Source: UBA3263 sp964528425
GTDB lineage: Bacteria; Bacteroidota; Bacteroidia; Bacteroidales; Muribaculaceae
Length of the DNA stretch: 40,271 bases
Assembly (NCBI GenBank): GCA_964528425.1
Contig: CAZGTD010000017.1
Span: forward strand, 1 to 40,271
Direction of reading: 5' to 3'
Shown here: positions 25,073-33,700 of the stretch, piece by piece
How positions within the stretch are numbered: position 1 is the stretch's first letter
How the letters are laid out: every line of letters begins with the position of its first letter
The notes under the pieces: model-generated
What the model saw: the letters and a program-made list of their open reading frames with translations, nothing else
Told to the model about the DNA's origin: nothing
The model's database searches: none
Position numbers and translations under genes: made by a program

Positions 25073-25842
25073 TTTTCAACTGTATTTTTAATGTCGCCGG
25101 GGACATATTTCTTAAACATGTTTTCCTCCATCCATTTGTTGGCCTTTTCGGGGCTCATCTTCCACCCGGAATTGCAGGTAGATACTATTTCAACAAACGA
25201 GGTGCCGCATTTGTTGCGGGTGTTGATAAAGGCCTGGCGGATTGCAGCCTTTGCTTTGCGCACGGCAGCGGGGGTGTGGACGCTCTGGCGTGTAACGTAG
25301 CAAACGCCGTCGAGTTCCTTGACCAGGTTGGTGATGTTGAGCGGATAGCCGTTGAGGTCAACGCGGCGGCCATAGGGGGTGGTAGAGGTCTTCATGCCCT
25401 CAAGGGTGGTCGGAGCCATCTGTCCGCCGGTCATGCCGTAGATGCCGTTGTTGATAAAAATCATGGCGATGTTTTCGCCGCGGTTGCAGGCGTGGATGGT
25501 TTCGGCGGTGCCTATGGCGGCCATGTCGCCGTCGCCCTGATAGGAGAATACTACGGCATCGGGGTTAAGACGCGAAGCGGCGGTGGCGACTGCCGGAGCG
25601 CGACCGTGGGCTGCCTCAATCCAGTCAACGTCAACGTAGTTGTAGGCAAACACCGCGCAGCCTACCGGCGCTACGCCGATGGCGGTGTCTTCCATGCCGA
25701 GTTCTTCAATAACTTCGGCAATGAGTTTATGAACAACGCCGTGGGAGCAGCCCGGGCAATAGTGCATGGTTGCATCGAGCAGCAGCTTGGGGCGGGAGTA
25801 AACTTTTGAACCGCCGCCGGCAATTATTTCTTCTTTAGTCAT
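25069..25842 (-). CDS. 2-oxoacid:ferredoxin oxidoreductase, beta (TPP-binding) subunit
   Basis: The 257-residue subunit carries thiamine pyrophosphate. I take the start at ATG 25842 (MTKEEIIAGGG); the frame opens further upstream to 25875 but runs back into the alpha-subunit gene. CPGCSH (residues 29-34) is the characteristic N-terminal motif. The TPP-magnesium motif is GDGDMAA (103-109) through to NNGIYGMTGGQ (131-141). Length and motif spacing match the short-beta type found in four-subunit enzymes, in which a separate ferredoxin-like subunit carries electrons. It overlaps the alpha gene by 8 bp and the gamma gene by 4 bp. Confidence 0.95.
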   Translation of the reverse strand: MTKEEIIAGGGSKVYSRPKLLLDATMHYCPGCSHGVVHKLIAEVIEELGMEDTAIGVAPVGCAVFAYNYVDVDWIEAAHGRAPAVATAASRLNPDAVVFSYQGDGDMAAIGTAETIHACNRGENIAMIFINNGIYGMTGGQMAPTTLEGMKTSTTPYGRRVDLNGYPLNITNLVKELDGVCYVTRQSVHTPAAVRKAKAAIRQAFINTRNKCGTSFVEIVSTCNSGWKMSPEKANKWMEENMFKKYVPGDIKNTVEK

Positions 25843-26935
25843 GGATGTCGAATTGTTTTTTAAGGGATTCAACAACTTCGCCGGGATTCGGCACTATGCC
25901 GCCGTTGCGGCCGTAATGGCAAACCGGGCAACGGCCTTCAACTGCCAGCCGAACGTCTTCAACCATCTGCCCGGCATTCATTTCGGGCACCAAGATGCCT
26001 TTGACTTTACCGGCCAGCTCGGCAATAGGCTTAGAGGGGAAGGGCCAGAGGGTTATCGGGCGCAAAAGACCTACTTTAATACCCTGGGCGCGGGCCTGCT
26101 CGATGCTCTTTTTGCAGATGCGGCTCATCGACCCGAAGGCAACCAGCAGATAGTCGGCATCGTCGGTCATATATTGTTCGTAGCGCACCTCATTTTCCTC
26201 GATTTCCTTATAAACGGCCTGCAGGCGACGGTTAATCTCCTCCATGGTTTTGGATTCGAGTTCGAGGGTGGTCATAACGTTATGGTACTTGCGGCCATGC
26301 TTGCCGGTAACGGCCCAGGGACATTGCTCGGCAATTTCAGCCTCGGTGCGCCGCGGACGCGGCTCGGGCAAAACAACCTTTTCCATCATCTGGCCGATAA
26401 TACCGTCGGCCAGAATCATGGCCGGAGTGCGATATTTGAAAGCCAGGTCGAAGCTCAGGCCAATAAAATCGGCCATATCCTGCACCGATGCTGGGGCAAG
26501 CACTATGAGCCGGTAGTCGCCGTGACCACCCCCCTTGGTTGCCTGAAAATAGTCGGCCTGCGAGGGCTGGATGGTGCCCAGACCGGGGCCCCCGCGCATA
26601 ACGTTTATAATCACTGCCGGCAGGCGACCTGCGGCAATATAGCTTATGCCTTCCATCATAAGGCTGACGCCCGGCGACGACGACGAAGTCATCACTGCTT
26701 TGCCGGTGGCGGCTCCGCCGTAAACCATGTTGATGGCGGCAACTTCGCTTTCGCTTTGTAAAACGACCATTCCGGTGGTTTCCCACGGACGCAGCTCTTC
26801 GAGGGTTTCAAGAACTTCGCTCTGCGGAGTAATCGGATAGCCGAAGTAACCGTCAACGCCGTAGCGGATTGCGGCGTGGGCAATCGCTTCGTTGCCCTTC
26901 ATGAGCTTAAGTTCGTTGATAGCTTTGTTTTCCAT
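25835..26935 (-). CDS. vorB: 2-oxoacid:ferredoxin oxidoreductase, alpha subunit (VorB-type)
   Basis: The 366-residue subunit binds substrate and pairs with the TPP subunit. Recognised blocks are LMKGNEAIAHAAIRYGVDGYFGYPITPQSE (start), ESEVAAINMVYGGAATGKAVMTSSSSPGVSLM (about residues 62-93) and RGGPGLGTIQPSQADYFQA (about 114-132). This pattern is commonly annotated as 3-methyl-2-oxobutanoate dehydrogenase subunit VorB in Bacteroidales, but 2-oxoglutarate-specific forms look alike, so the substrate is open. The enzyme reversibly makes acyl-CoA, CO2 and reduced ferredoxin and is oxygen-sensitive. It starts 33 bp after the ferredoxin gene. Confidence 0.92.
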   Translation of the reverse strand: MENKAINELKLMKGNEAIAHAAIRYGVDGYFGYPITPQSEVLETLEELRPWETTGMVVLQSESEVAAINMVYGGAATGKAVMTSSSSPGVSLMMEGISYIAAGRLPAVIINVMRGGPGLGTIQPSQADYFQATKGGGHGDYRLIVLAPASVQDMADFIGLSFDLAFKYRTPAMILADGIIGQMMEKVVLPEPRPRRTEAEIAEQCPWAVTGKHGRKYHNVMTTLELESKTMEEINRRLQAVYKEIEENEVRYEQYMTDDADYLLVAFGSMSRICKKSIEQARAQGIKVGLLRPITLWPFPSKPIAELAGKVKGILVPEMNAGQMVEDVRLAVEGRCPVCHYGRNGGIVPNPGEVVESLKKQFDIHD

Positions 26936-26968
26936 GTTAAAAGTTTCTTTTGTTCTACGCGTTTGAAA

Positions 26969-27202
26969 TCAATTCCCGGATATGAGCCGATAAACTTCAA
27001 TGCAGCCGTCGGGACACACCAGCGCACACGAGCCGCAGCCCACACAGCCGTCCGGATTCAAGGCGTAGGCAAAATGATAACCGCGGTCGTTGACCTCCTG
27101 GGCCCTGAGGGCCAGAACTGACGTGGGGCATGCAACCACACACAGGTTGCAGCCTTTGCAGCGATTGATGTCGATTTCCACGGTGCCGATAGCCTTTGCC
27201 AT
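26969..27202 (-). CDS. 2x[4Fe-4S] ferredoxin-like delta subunit
   Basis: The 77-residue protein has two complete cluster motifs, CKGCNLCVVACP (Cys15, 18, 21, 25) and CVGCGSCALVCP (Cys53, 56, 59, 63). It is the first gene of the oxidoreductase unit and so most likely carries electrons from the TPP site to soluble ferredoxin. The 28-residue spacer with YHFAYALNPDG between the clusters is normal for these delta subunits. The start ATG at 27202 follows an A/T-rich leader with only a weak -7-like match (CACATTTG on the minus strand near 27240). Confidence 0.95.
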   Translation of the reverse strand: MAKAIGTVEIDINRCKGCNLCVVACPTSVLALRAQEVNDRGYHFAYALNPDGCVGCGSCALVCPDGCIEVYRLISGN

Positions 27203-27312
27203 AAATTTCTATTTTAAAAATTAATATCTGAGTGCAAATGTGGGGAAAAAAAATTAAAAACCCAAGAATTTTGGGGATTATTAACCCTTTGCGCATATTT
27301 TGATGAGTGTGC

Positions 27313-27341
27313 AAATCGCGAATTTGGCCATATCGCGATTT
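27313..27341. promoter_or_regulatory. Perfect 9-bp inverted repeat over the promoter (candidate operator)
   Basis: AAATCGCGA (27313-27321) and TCGCGATTT (27333-27341) form a perfect inverted repeat with an 11-base spacer. The -33 box of the plus-strand promoter lies in the spacer. Arms one helical turn apart that straddle a promoter element are typical of a dimeric repressor site. It sits between the divergent oxidoreductase and adhesin units, so it could also influence the former. Confidence 0.5.
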
Positions 27342-27354
27342 TTTCGTAAATTTG
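27323..27354 (+). promoter_or_regulatory. Promoter of the two-gene adhesin-like operon, perfect consensus
   Basis: TTTG (27323-27326), exactly 20 bases, then TAAATTTG (27347-27354). This is an exact Bacteroidetes promoter, about 48 bases before the ATG at 27402. The intervening leader is A/T-rich with no Shine-Dalgarno sequence, as is usual in the phylum. Confidence 0.78.
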
Positions 27355-27401
27355 TGGGCTTGTAACAACAAAAAAATATTATCACAATCTAATAATTTAA
27401 A

Positions 27402-30400
27402 ATGAAAAAGTATTATCTTTTTGGCGGATTGGCCGCTGCAACAGCTCTGGTTGCTGCAGCAACATCATTCGCCGCCGCAACCTCAGGGGTAGAGCCCATG
27501 GCAGCCGATGCCTACGAGATTCCCTTCTACAGTCCGACTGCTATGAGTTCTTCCTCGCTTACCTCGGATTGGACAGTAATCAATAACAATGATGACAATA
27601 GCACTTGGGTACCGAAAGACGCAACTTCAAGTCCAAGCGGCAATTCATATGATGCCGGCGTGAGTTATAGCAAATATAATGATGGCGATGATTATTTAAT
27701 TTCTCCAAAAATTCATTTTGAAGCCGGAATTGAATATGTAATTCTCTATAATTGGAAAGGCAGTAGTAGTTCGGCCAAAGAAAAATTATCAGTATATCTT
27801 TCAAAATCCAATAACTCCGCTAATGATATTAATGCAGATAAAATATTGGTGCATGATGCCGGCGAAGGTGAAAATACAGGCTCCAAATACGTTGCAGTAA
27901 CTGAAAAAGTCACGCTTGAGGAAGAAGGCGACTACTATGTAGTTTTTCACTTCCATTCACCTGCTGATTTATATACCGTTTATCTCGCAGACCTGCTGGT
28001 CGCAAAGAATGAGTTCGCGCCCGCAGCCGTTACTAAGCTTACTGCCACCGCCGCTCCCGAACGCGAACTTAAATGCAGCCTGTCGTGGGTTCTGCCAACC
28101 ACCGACCAGTTCGGAATCGCGCTCACAGCCGACCAGACCATCAGCGCCGTTAAGGTTTACCGCGACGACGAAACCGAACCGATTGCAACTCTCGATGGCA
28201 CGGCAACCTCGTTTGACGACACCGCAGCTACCGGCCTGACCTCAGGCAAACACACCTACGGAGTGGTAGTTGTTGTTAACGACGTTGAAAGTCCCATTGC
28301 AAAAGTTGGGCCCACTTCCTATGTCGGCCCGATAGAACCTACCGCAGTGCCCGTAACCTTTAAAACCGACAACCTTGACGACTTCAATCTTTGGTCGCAA
28401 GCAAAAGCCGACGACGCTACTTCTACTGCCGAATGGGCCTTCCAAAGCAGCTATTCCGTTGCCGACTTAAACTCCTATAGCAACAAGAGCAACAGCTGGT
28501 TTATCACTCCGCCGGTTGAAATCACCGAAGCCGGCACATATCGTATCGGCACAGCGCTTGCATGCAACGCAAACGGCGGTGGCGGCCACATCCGCTTCGA
28601 ATATGGACTGTCAGCCACCCCAACCGATATGACTCCGATTTATAGCGAAGAATACTTTGCCGTTCCCTATTCTAGCGTGAGCGCTACTCTCGCAACCTGG
28701 CCGGATATTATCTATAAAGACGTACAGATTCCCGCTCCCGGAACATATTATTTTGCCATTCACAACGACGATGCGGCCTCTATACGCTACTATTTGAAGT
28801 ATCTGTCTGTTGAGCAGACCGAGCAGACTCCCCAGGCAGTTACCAAAATGACCGCCACTGCCGCTGCCGACGAATCGCTCAACATTGACGTTGCATGGAC
28901 CAACCCGACCAAAACTGTTGACGGCTCTGACCTGAATGCCGGCGATTATCAGGTCGACATCTACCTCAACGACTCTGAAACTCCGGCCGCATCCGTTACC
29001 GACGGAAGCGAGAGCTGCCGCGTTGCAGTGCCTGAAGCCGGCGTCTACACCGTATCCGTCAAGGCTGCTGCCGCCGCTACCGGCGCTACTCTCCCCACCT
29101 TCCCCTCGGTTACCACTTCATGGGTCGGCTCCAAAAACGTAAGTCTCCCCTACTCGACCGAATTCAGCGTAAGCGATCCGACCAACGCAATCTGGGAAGC
29201 CATAGACGCCAACGGCGATGGCACGAAGATAACTTATGACTCTTCTAAATCTTACTTTGCAATCTCCAGCGTTAAGAACTTCAACGACTATCTTATCTCG
29301 CCCGCTGTTGAGCTGACCCCCGGATTCTATCAGGTTTCGCTCACCCACAAAGGCGGAGGCTACTCCGATCACCTCAATGTCACTCTCGGGATTGTCAAAA
29401 AAGGACAATTCAACAAAGATGCCGAAAACCTCGGCATGGTTTCAGTTCAAAACATTACAGATTTCTATGAACCGAGCAACGCTGAAGAGAACTATATGTT
29501 CCACATCGATGAAGCAGGCGAATATCAGGTAGTATACGGCTTGAACCAAACTACAAGCTACAATACTTCACTTGAGCTACACGCTTTCGGTATCAAAGCC
29601 GAAACAGCCTATCCCGCCGACGTTACCGCACTTACCGCAACGGCCGACGCCGACAATGAAAATGCCGTTGATCTTTCGTGGGTTAACCCCGACAAATATT
29701 TCGGCGTAGATTTTGCGCTTACTGAAATCGAGGCTGTTGTTGTTGAACGCGACGGCCAGGTAATCGCAACCATCACCGAAGGGATGGAACCCGGTGCGGC
29801 GGCTGCATATAAAGACGAAAACGTTCCCAACGGCACCCACACCTACTCGGTTTACGCTACCATCGGCGGCCAAGCCCACGAAGGCGACCATGCATCGGTT
29901 ATGTCGCCCTGGATTGGCGGCGGCGTATCCGCGCCTTTCAGCTGTACCGAAACCTTCCCCGGCTGGTTCTCCGACGACGCGTGGACCTTCAAAGAAAACT
30001 CCTTCACACCCGCAAATAGTTATTGGGGGCTTATTGAACAAGACAAAACCGCGACCCATGACGACCACCTGGTAACCTGTCCGCTCAACATCAAAGACAA
30101 AACAATTTACTCACTCGAATTTGAATGCTCCGGCGGCAACTATGGTCTCAAAAACGATATAGCAGTAAAGATGGGTACCGGCGATAACCACAAGGAATTT
30201 AAGCAAGTAGGCACAATCAATATTCCCGATGGTCGCTCGCTCAATACGTTTGAGATGCATAAGATTTATATCGTAGTTGGCACCGACGATGAACCCGTTC
30301 AGGCAATGTTCAAACCGGTTATGCGCGCCGCCGCCGACAACGTTAACCTCGACCAGCTCTACGCTCAGGCTGGTAAAGTCGAGGCCGGCGACAACCGCAT

Positions 30401-30707
30401 AGCTCTCCATCTCACCGAGCCCGGTGGCACCAAAATCAAATCGTTCAGCTTTGCAAAAGTAGCCGACTACGATCCCACTCCCACCGCAATAGAAGAAATC
30501 TCTGCCGACAAAGTTTCCGTTAACAACGGCATAGTTTCATTCCCCGGCACCGCGACTGTTGAAGTATTCAACCTTTCGGGCGCTTGCGTAGCCTCTGCCG
30601 GCAATGCTAACGGCAGCTTCAACATCGGCAACCTCGCCGCGGGCTTCTATCTGGTTAAGGTAACAACAGCTACCGGCACAACAACTCTGAAAGTAAACAA
30701 TAAATAA
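27402..30707 (+). CDS. Large secreted choice-of-anchor J / fibronectin-III-like protein with type IX sorting tail
   Basis: The 1101-residue product has a signal peptide (residues 1-25, MKKYYLFGGLAAATALVAAA). Four jelly-roll modules of the choice-of-anchor J/cleaved-adhesin type follow at about 36-200, 315-475, 580-735 and 855-1025. Each carries a D-[YHW]-L-[IV]-[ST] or WFITPP signature such as DDYLISPKI or NDYLISPAV. Between them lie three fibronectin-III-like domains at about 205-305, 477-578 and 737-850, starting with phrases such as AVTKLTATA and PADVTALTATA. The C-terminal 70 residues (EVFNLSGACVASAG, then GFYLVKVTT and a final TTTLKVNNK strand) resemble a type A type IX sorting domain, so it should be exported through SprA and cleaved or surface-anchored. 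Its function (binding or adhesion) is inferred from the domains. The first module is richer in A/T than the rest of the gene. Confidence 0.85.
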   Translation: MKKYYLFGGLAAATALVAAATSFAAATSGVEPMAADAYEIPFYSPTAMSSSSLTSDWTVINNNDDNSTWVPKDATSSPSGNSYDAGVSYSKYNDGDDYLISPKIHFEAGIEYVILYNWKGSSSSAKEKLSVYLSKSNNSANDINADKILVHDAGEGENTGSKYVAVTEKVTLEEEGDYYVVFHFHSPADLYTVYLADLLVAKNEFAPAAVTKLTATAAPERELKCSLSWVLPTTDQFGIALTADQTISAVKVYRDDETEPIATLDGTATSFDDTAATGLTSGKHTYGVVVVVNDVESPIAKVGPTSYVGPIEPTAVPVTFKTDNLDDFNLWSQAKADDATSTAEWAFQSSYSVADLNSYSNKSNSWFITPPVEITEAGTYRIGTALACNANGGGGHIRFEYGLSATPTDMTPIYSEEYFAVPYSSVSATLATWPDIIYKDVQIPAPGTYYFAIHNDDAASIRYYLKYLSVEQTEQTPQAVTKMTATAAADESLNIDVAWTNPTKTVDGSDLNAGDYQVDIYLNDSETPAASVTDGSESCRVAVPEAGVYTVSVKAAAAATGATLPTFPSVTTSWVGSKNVSLPYSTEFSVSDPTNAIWEAIDANGDGTKITYDSSKSYFAISSVKNFNDYLISPAVELTPGFYQVSLTHKGGGYSDHLNVTLGIVKKGQFNKDAENLGMVSVQNITDFYEPSNAEENYMFHIDEAGEYQVVYGLNQTTSYNTSLELHAFGIKAETAYPADVTALTATADADNENAVDLSWVNPDKYFGVDFALTEIEAVVVERDGQVIATITEGMEPGAAAAYKDENVPNGTHTYSVYATIGGQAHEGDHASVMSPWIGGGVSAPFSCTETFPGWFSDDAWTFKENSFTPANSYWGLIEQDKTATHDDHLVTCPLNIKDKTIYSLEFECSGGNYGLKNDIAVKMGTGDNHKEFKQVGTINIPDGRSLNTFEMHKIYIVVGTDDEPVQAMFKPVMRAAADNVNLDQLYAQAGKVEAGDNRIALHLTEPGGTKIKSFSFAKVADYDPTPTAIEEISADKVSVNNGIVSFPGTATVEVFNLSGACVASAGNANGSFNIGNLAAGFYLVKVTTATGTTTLKVNNK

Positions 30708-33700
30708 TGAAAAGAACAAAAATAATTATCGGAGCGCTGACTCTCGGCGCTGTCGTGGCCCACGCATTCTCGGGCCCGGCAGCGCTCCGTAAAGCGCCCG
30801 AGAGCCTCGTGCCGCCCGAACCCGCAACGGTGCTCTGCGGCATCATGGTCAACAATGATGACTGGACCGACGCCTCGCAGGCCGGTATCTACACCATTGA
30901 AGTGAAGCCTGAAGGCGCAATCAAGTGTCTGCACCGTTCGGCCGACATGGCCAACACGGCCGCGGCGTTGCTCCATAACGGCATAATGTATACCATAACC
31001 TCGTCACTGACTGACGGCTGCTTCTTCAACAAATACTCGTCGACTGACTGGTCACGCAAATCCCACGAAGAAATCGACGGTCAAAACGTTCCTATAGACC
31101 TTTGTTATAATCCCATAACCCAGAAAGCCTACGGTGCATTCTGGGAAGATGAGGAAGATTACTTTTCAAATATAGCATCCTTCGGACTGAACGATGCAGA
31201 AGCAACAACCCTTACCGGATATTGGGACAAACGCGATTACCGAATGTTTGCCGCCACCCCCGACGGCACAGTATATACGCTTTACAGTTATGGGCGTTTA
31301 GCCACTATCAATGTTGCCGGTAAGGGCCCGAATGACCCGATTATCTCAAATATCGGAACCATAAAACTGACCGACGGCTTCTCGCCCGATAATAATATTT
31401 ATCAGGGCAGAGTTTCTTCAATGACCTATGATGCCGCAAATAATCGACTGCTGGCTATAATGTCGGCACTCAGCGAAAAACGAGTTGACGGCGTTTGGGT
31501 TAAAACTTGGGCTTCCTTCCTGGTCGAAATCAATCCTAAAACCGCCGAGTGCAGTGTAATAAGGCAAATGCCCGGCAACGCCACTTTCGCCGGAATCTAC
31601 GTTATGGAAGCTGTTACCGACCCGATGGCACCGGCATCGCCCGCCGACCTGGCCGTTTCAGCAAGCCCCACCGACCCGATGGCCGGAACCGTTTCGTTCA
31701 CGGTTCCCACATCCACCTTCGGCGGTGCCGAACTGACCGACCGCGTAATGGCAATTGTTGAAATCAATGGCGAGCAAACCGTCCACGGCTACTATACTGC
31801 CGGCCAAGCCGTTGAGATACCCGTTGAATTCACCGATGGCAACAATACCGTCCACCTGACACTCTGCACAGACCAGCTGCGCGGCGAACCGGTCGAAGCC
31901 ACGTTCTTTGCCGGCGAAGATGCCCCAAAGAGCGTTACCAACGTTCACGTCAGCGTTGACGGCGGCGTAGCTACCCTGAACTGGGATGCTCCGGCCGGCG
32001 GCGCTAACGGCGGCTCGATTATTCCCGCCAATATTACCTACACAGTTACCCGCATGCCCGACAACAAGGTAGTTGCTACCGGAATCAGCGAAACAACGCT
32101 TACCGACAGCAACTTGCCCCAGTCGATGCGCGCCGTTTACTACACAGTTAAAGCCGTGAACTCCAAAGGAGAAGCCGAAGCCGTTGAGTCAAACCGAGTG
32201 CCCGGCGCCGGCTCTTTTGCCGTTCCCTTCAGCGAGCCTTTCGACTCGGCCGACGATTTCGCCCTCTGGACCGTTATCGACCCCAACGGCGGCCCGACAT
32301 GGAATTTCCGTAGCGGCCAGGCTGACTATATGAATGCTCCCGGCAAGGTTGCAGGCGACGACTGGCTCATCAGTCCCCCGATTAGCCTCGAAGAAGGTAA
32401 ATCATACAAACTACGCTACGAATACCGCACCGGCGGATCCAACAAAGCCGAAGATTTTGAAATCAAAGCAGGCACATCGCTCAACCCCGAGGATTTAACC
32501 GTTGAAGTGGCTAACCACGTCGGAGTGACCAACACTCAATATACGGCTGCCGAGGCTTCGTTCAAGGCAACATCGACCGGCAAGTGGTTTATAGGCATTC
32601 ACTGCTACTCCCCTGCAACGAGCTATGAACTGCTCATTGACAACATTACACTGACCGAGTTCGACGGCCGCGTGCCTGCACAGGTAACCGACCTGGCCGT
32701 TACCCCAACCGCCCCCGGCGCTTTGAGCGTCAAGGTGGAATTCACCGTTCCGTCAACCGACGCCGACGGCAATGAACTCACCTCGGTTTCCAAGGCCGAA
32801 ATCTATCGCGAGGACCTCTCCGCTTCCTCGCCTCTCAAGGTATTCACCGATGTTACCCCCGGACAGAAACTGACTTTCGACGACTCAGTTTCAAAAGCCG
32901 GCACCTACACCTATTCCGTAAAGGCCTATAATGCCAACGAAGCAGGTGTGGCCGCTTCTAAATCGACCTTCATAGGCGAAGACAAGCCCGCAGCCCCCGC
33001 TAATCTGAAAGTTACCGAAAACGGCGCGCATCCGCTCGTTAGCTGGTCAGCTCCGGAAAAGGGCGATAAAGGTGGCTGGTATGATCCGGAAAAACTGACG
33101 TTCAGCATTTATCGCGGAGCAACAAAGGTTGCCGACAACGTTAGCGAAACTTCATTTACCGATAATACCTACACCATTCCGACCGACCGCCAGGATGCCA
33201 TAGCCTACACCGTGATTTCGTGTAGCAACGGAGTAACCTCGCGCGGCGCACAATCTGATGCCACAGTTGTTGGCGCTCCCTACAAGGCTCCGGTTAACGA
33301 AACTTTCCCCGGCGCTGACCTTGCCTACTATCCCTGGCTCGCCCAGAGCTTTATGGCGCCCACCCTTGCCTGGACTCTTGAAACTTCCGGAGTAAACCCG
33401 GTGGTTGCCGATGCCAACGGCGACCGCGGTTTGGCCTGCTTCCATGCGGTTGGTGAGAAAGACGGCATTGTTTCCTATTTCTATTCGCCTAAGTTCGATA
33501 TTTCGGAACTCACCACTCCGTTGATGTCGTTCTATATGTATCACACTCCCTCCATTGCCGGCGCCGGTTCCATACAGCTGATGGTTTCAGTCGGAGGCAA
33601 TGACTTCGTGGAAGTCGGCGATCCGATTCTCCGTGCCGACGGCGAATCCGACTCTTGGGTGCGCCACACTCTCGATCTGGCTCCATACGCATCGGCAACT

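Noticed and set aside
25841..26761. 306-codon open frame antisense to vorB
   Set aside because: It is the complement of a conserved subunit and has no motif of its own.
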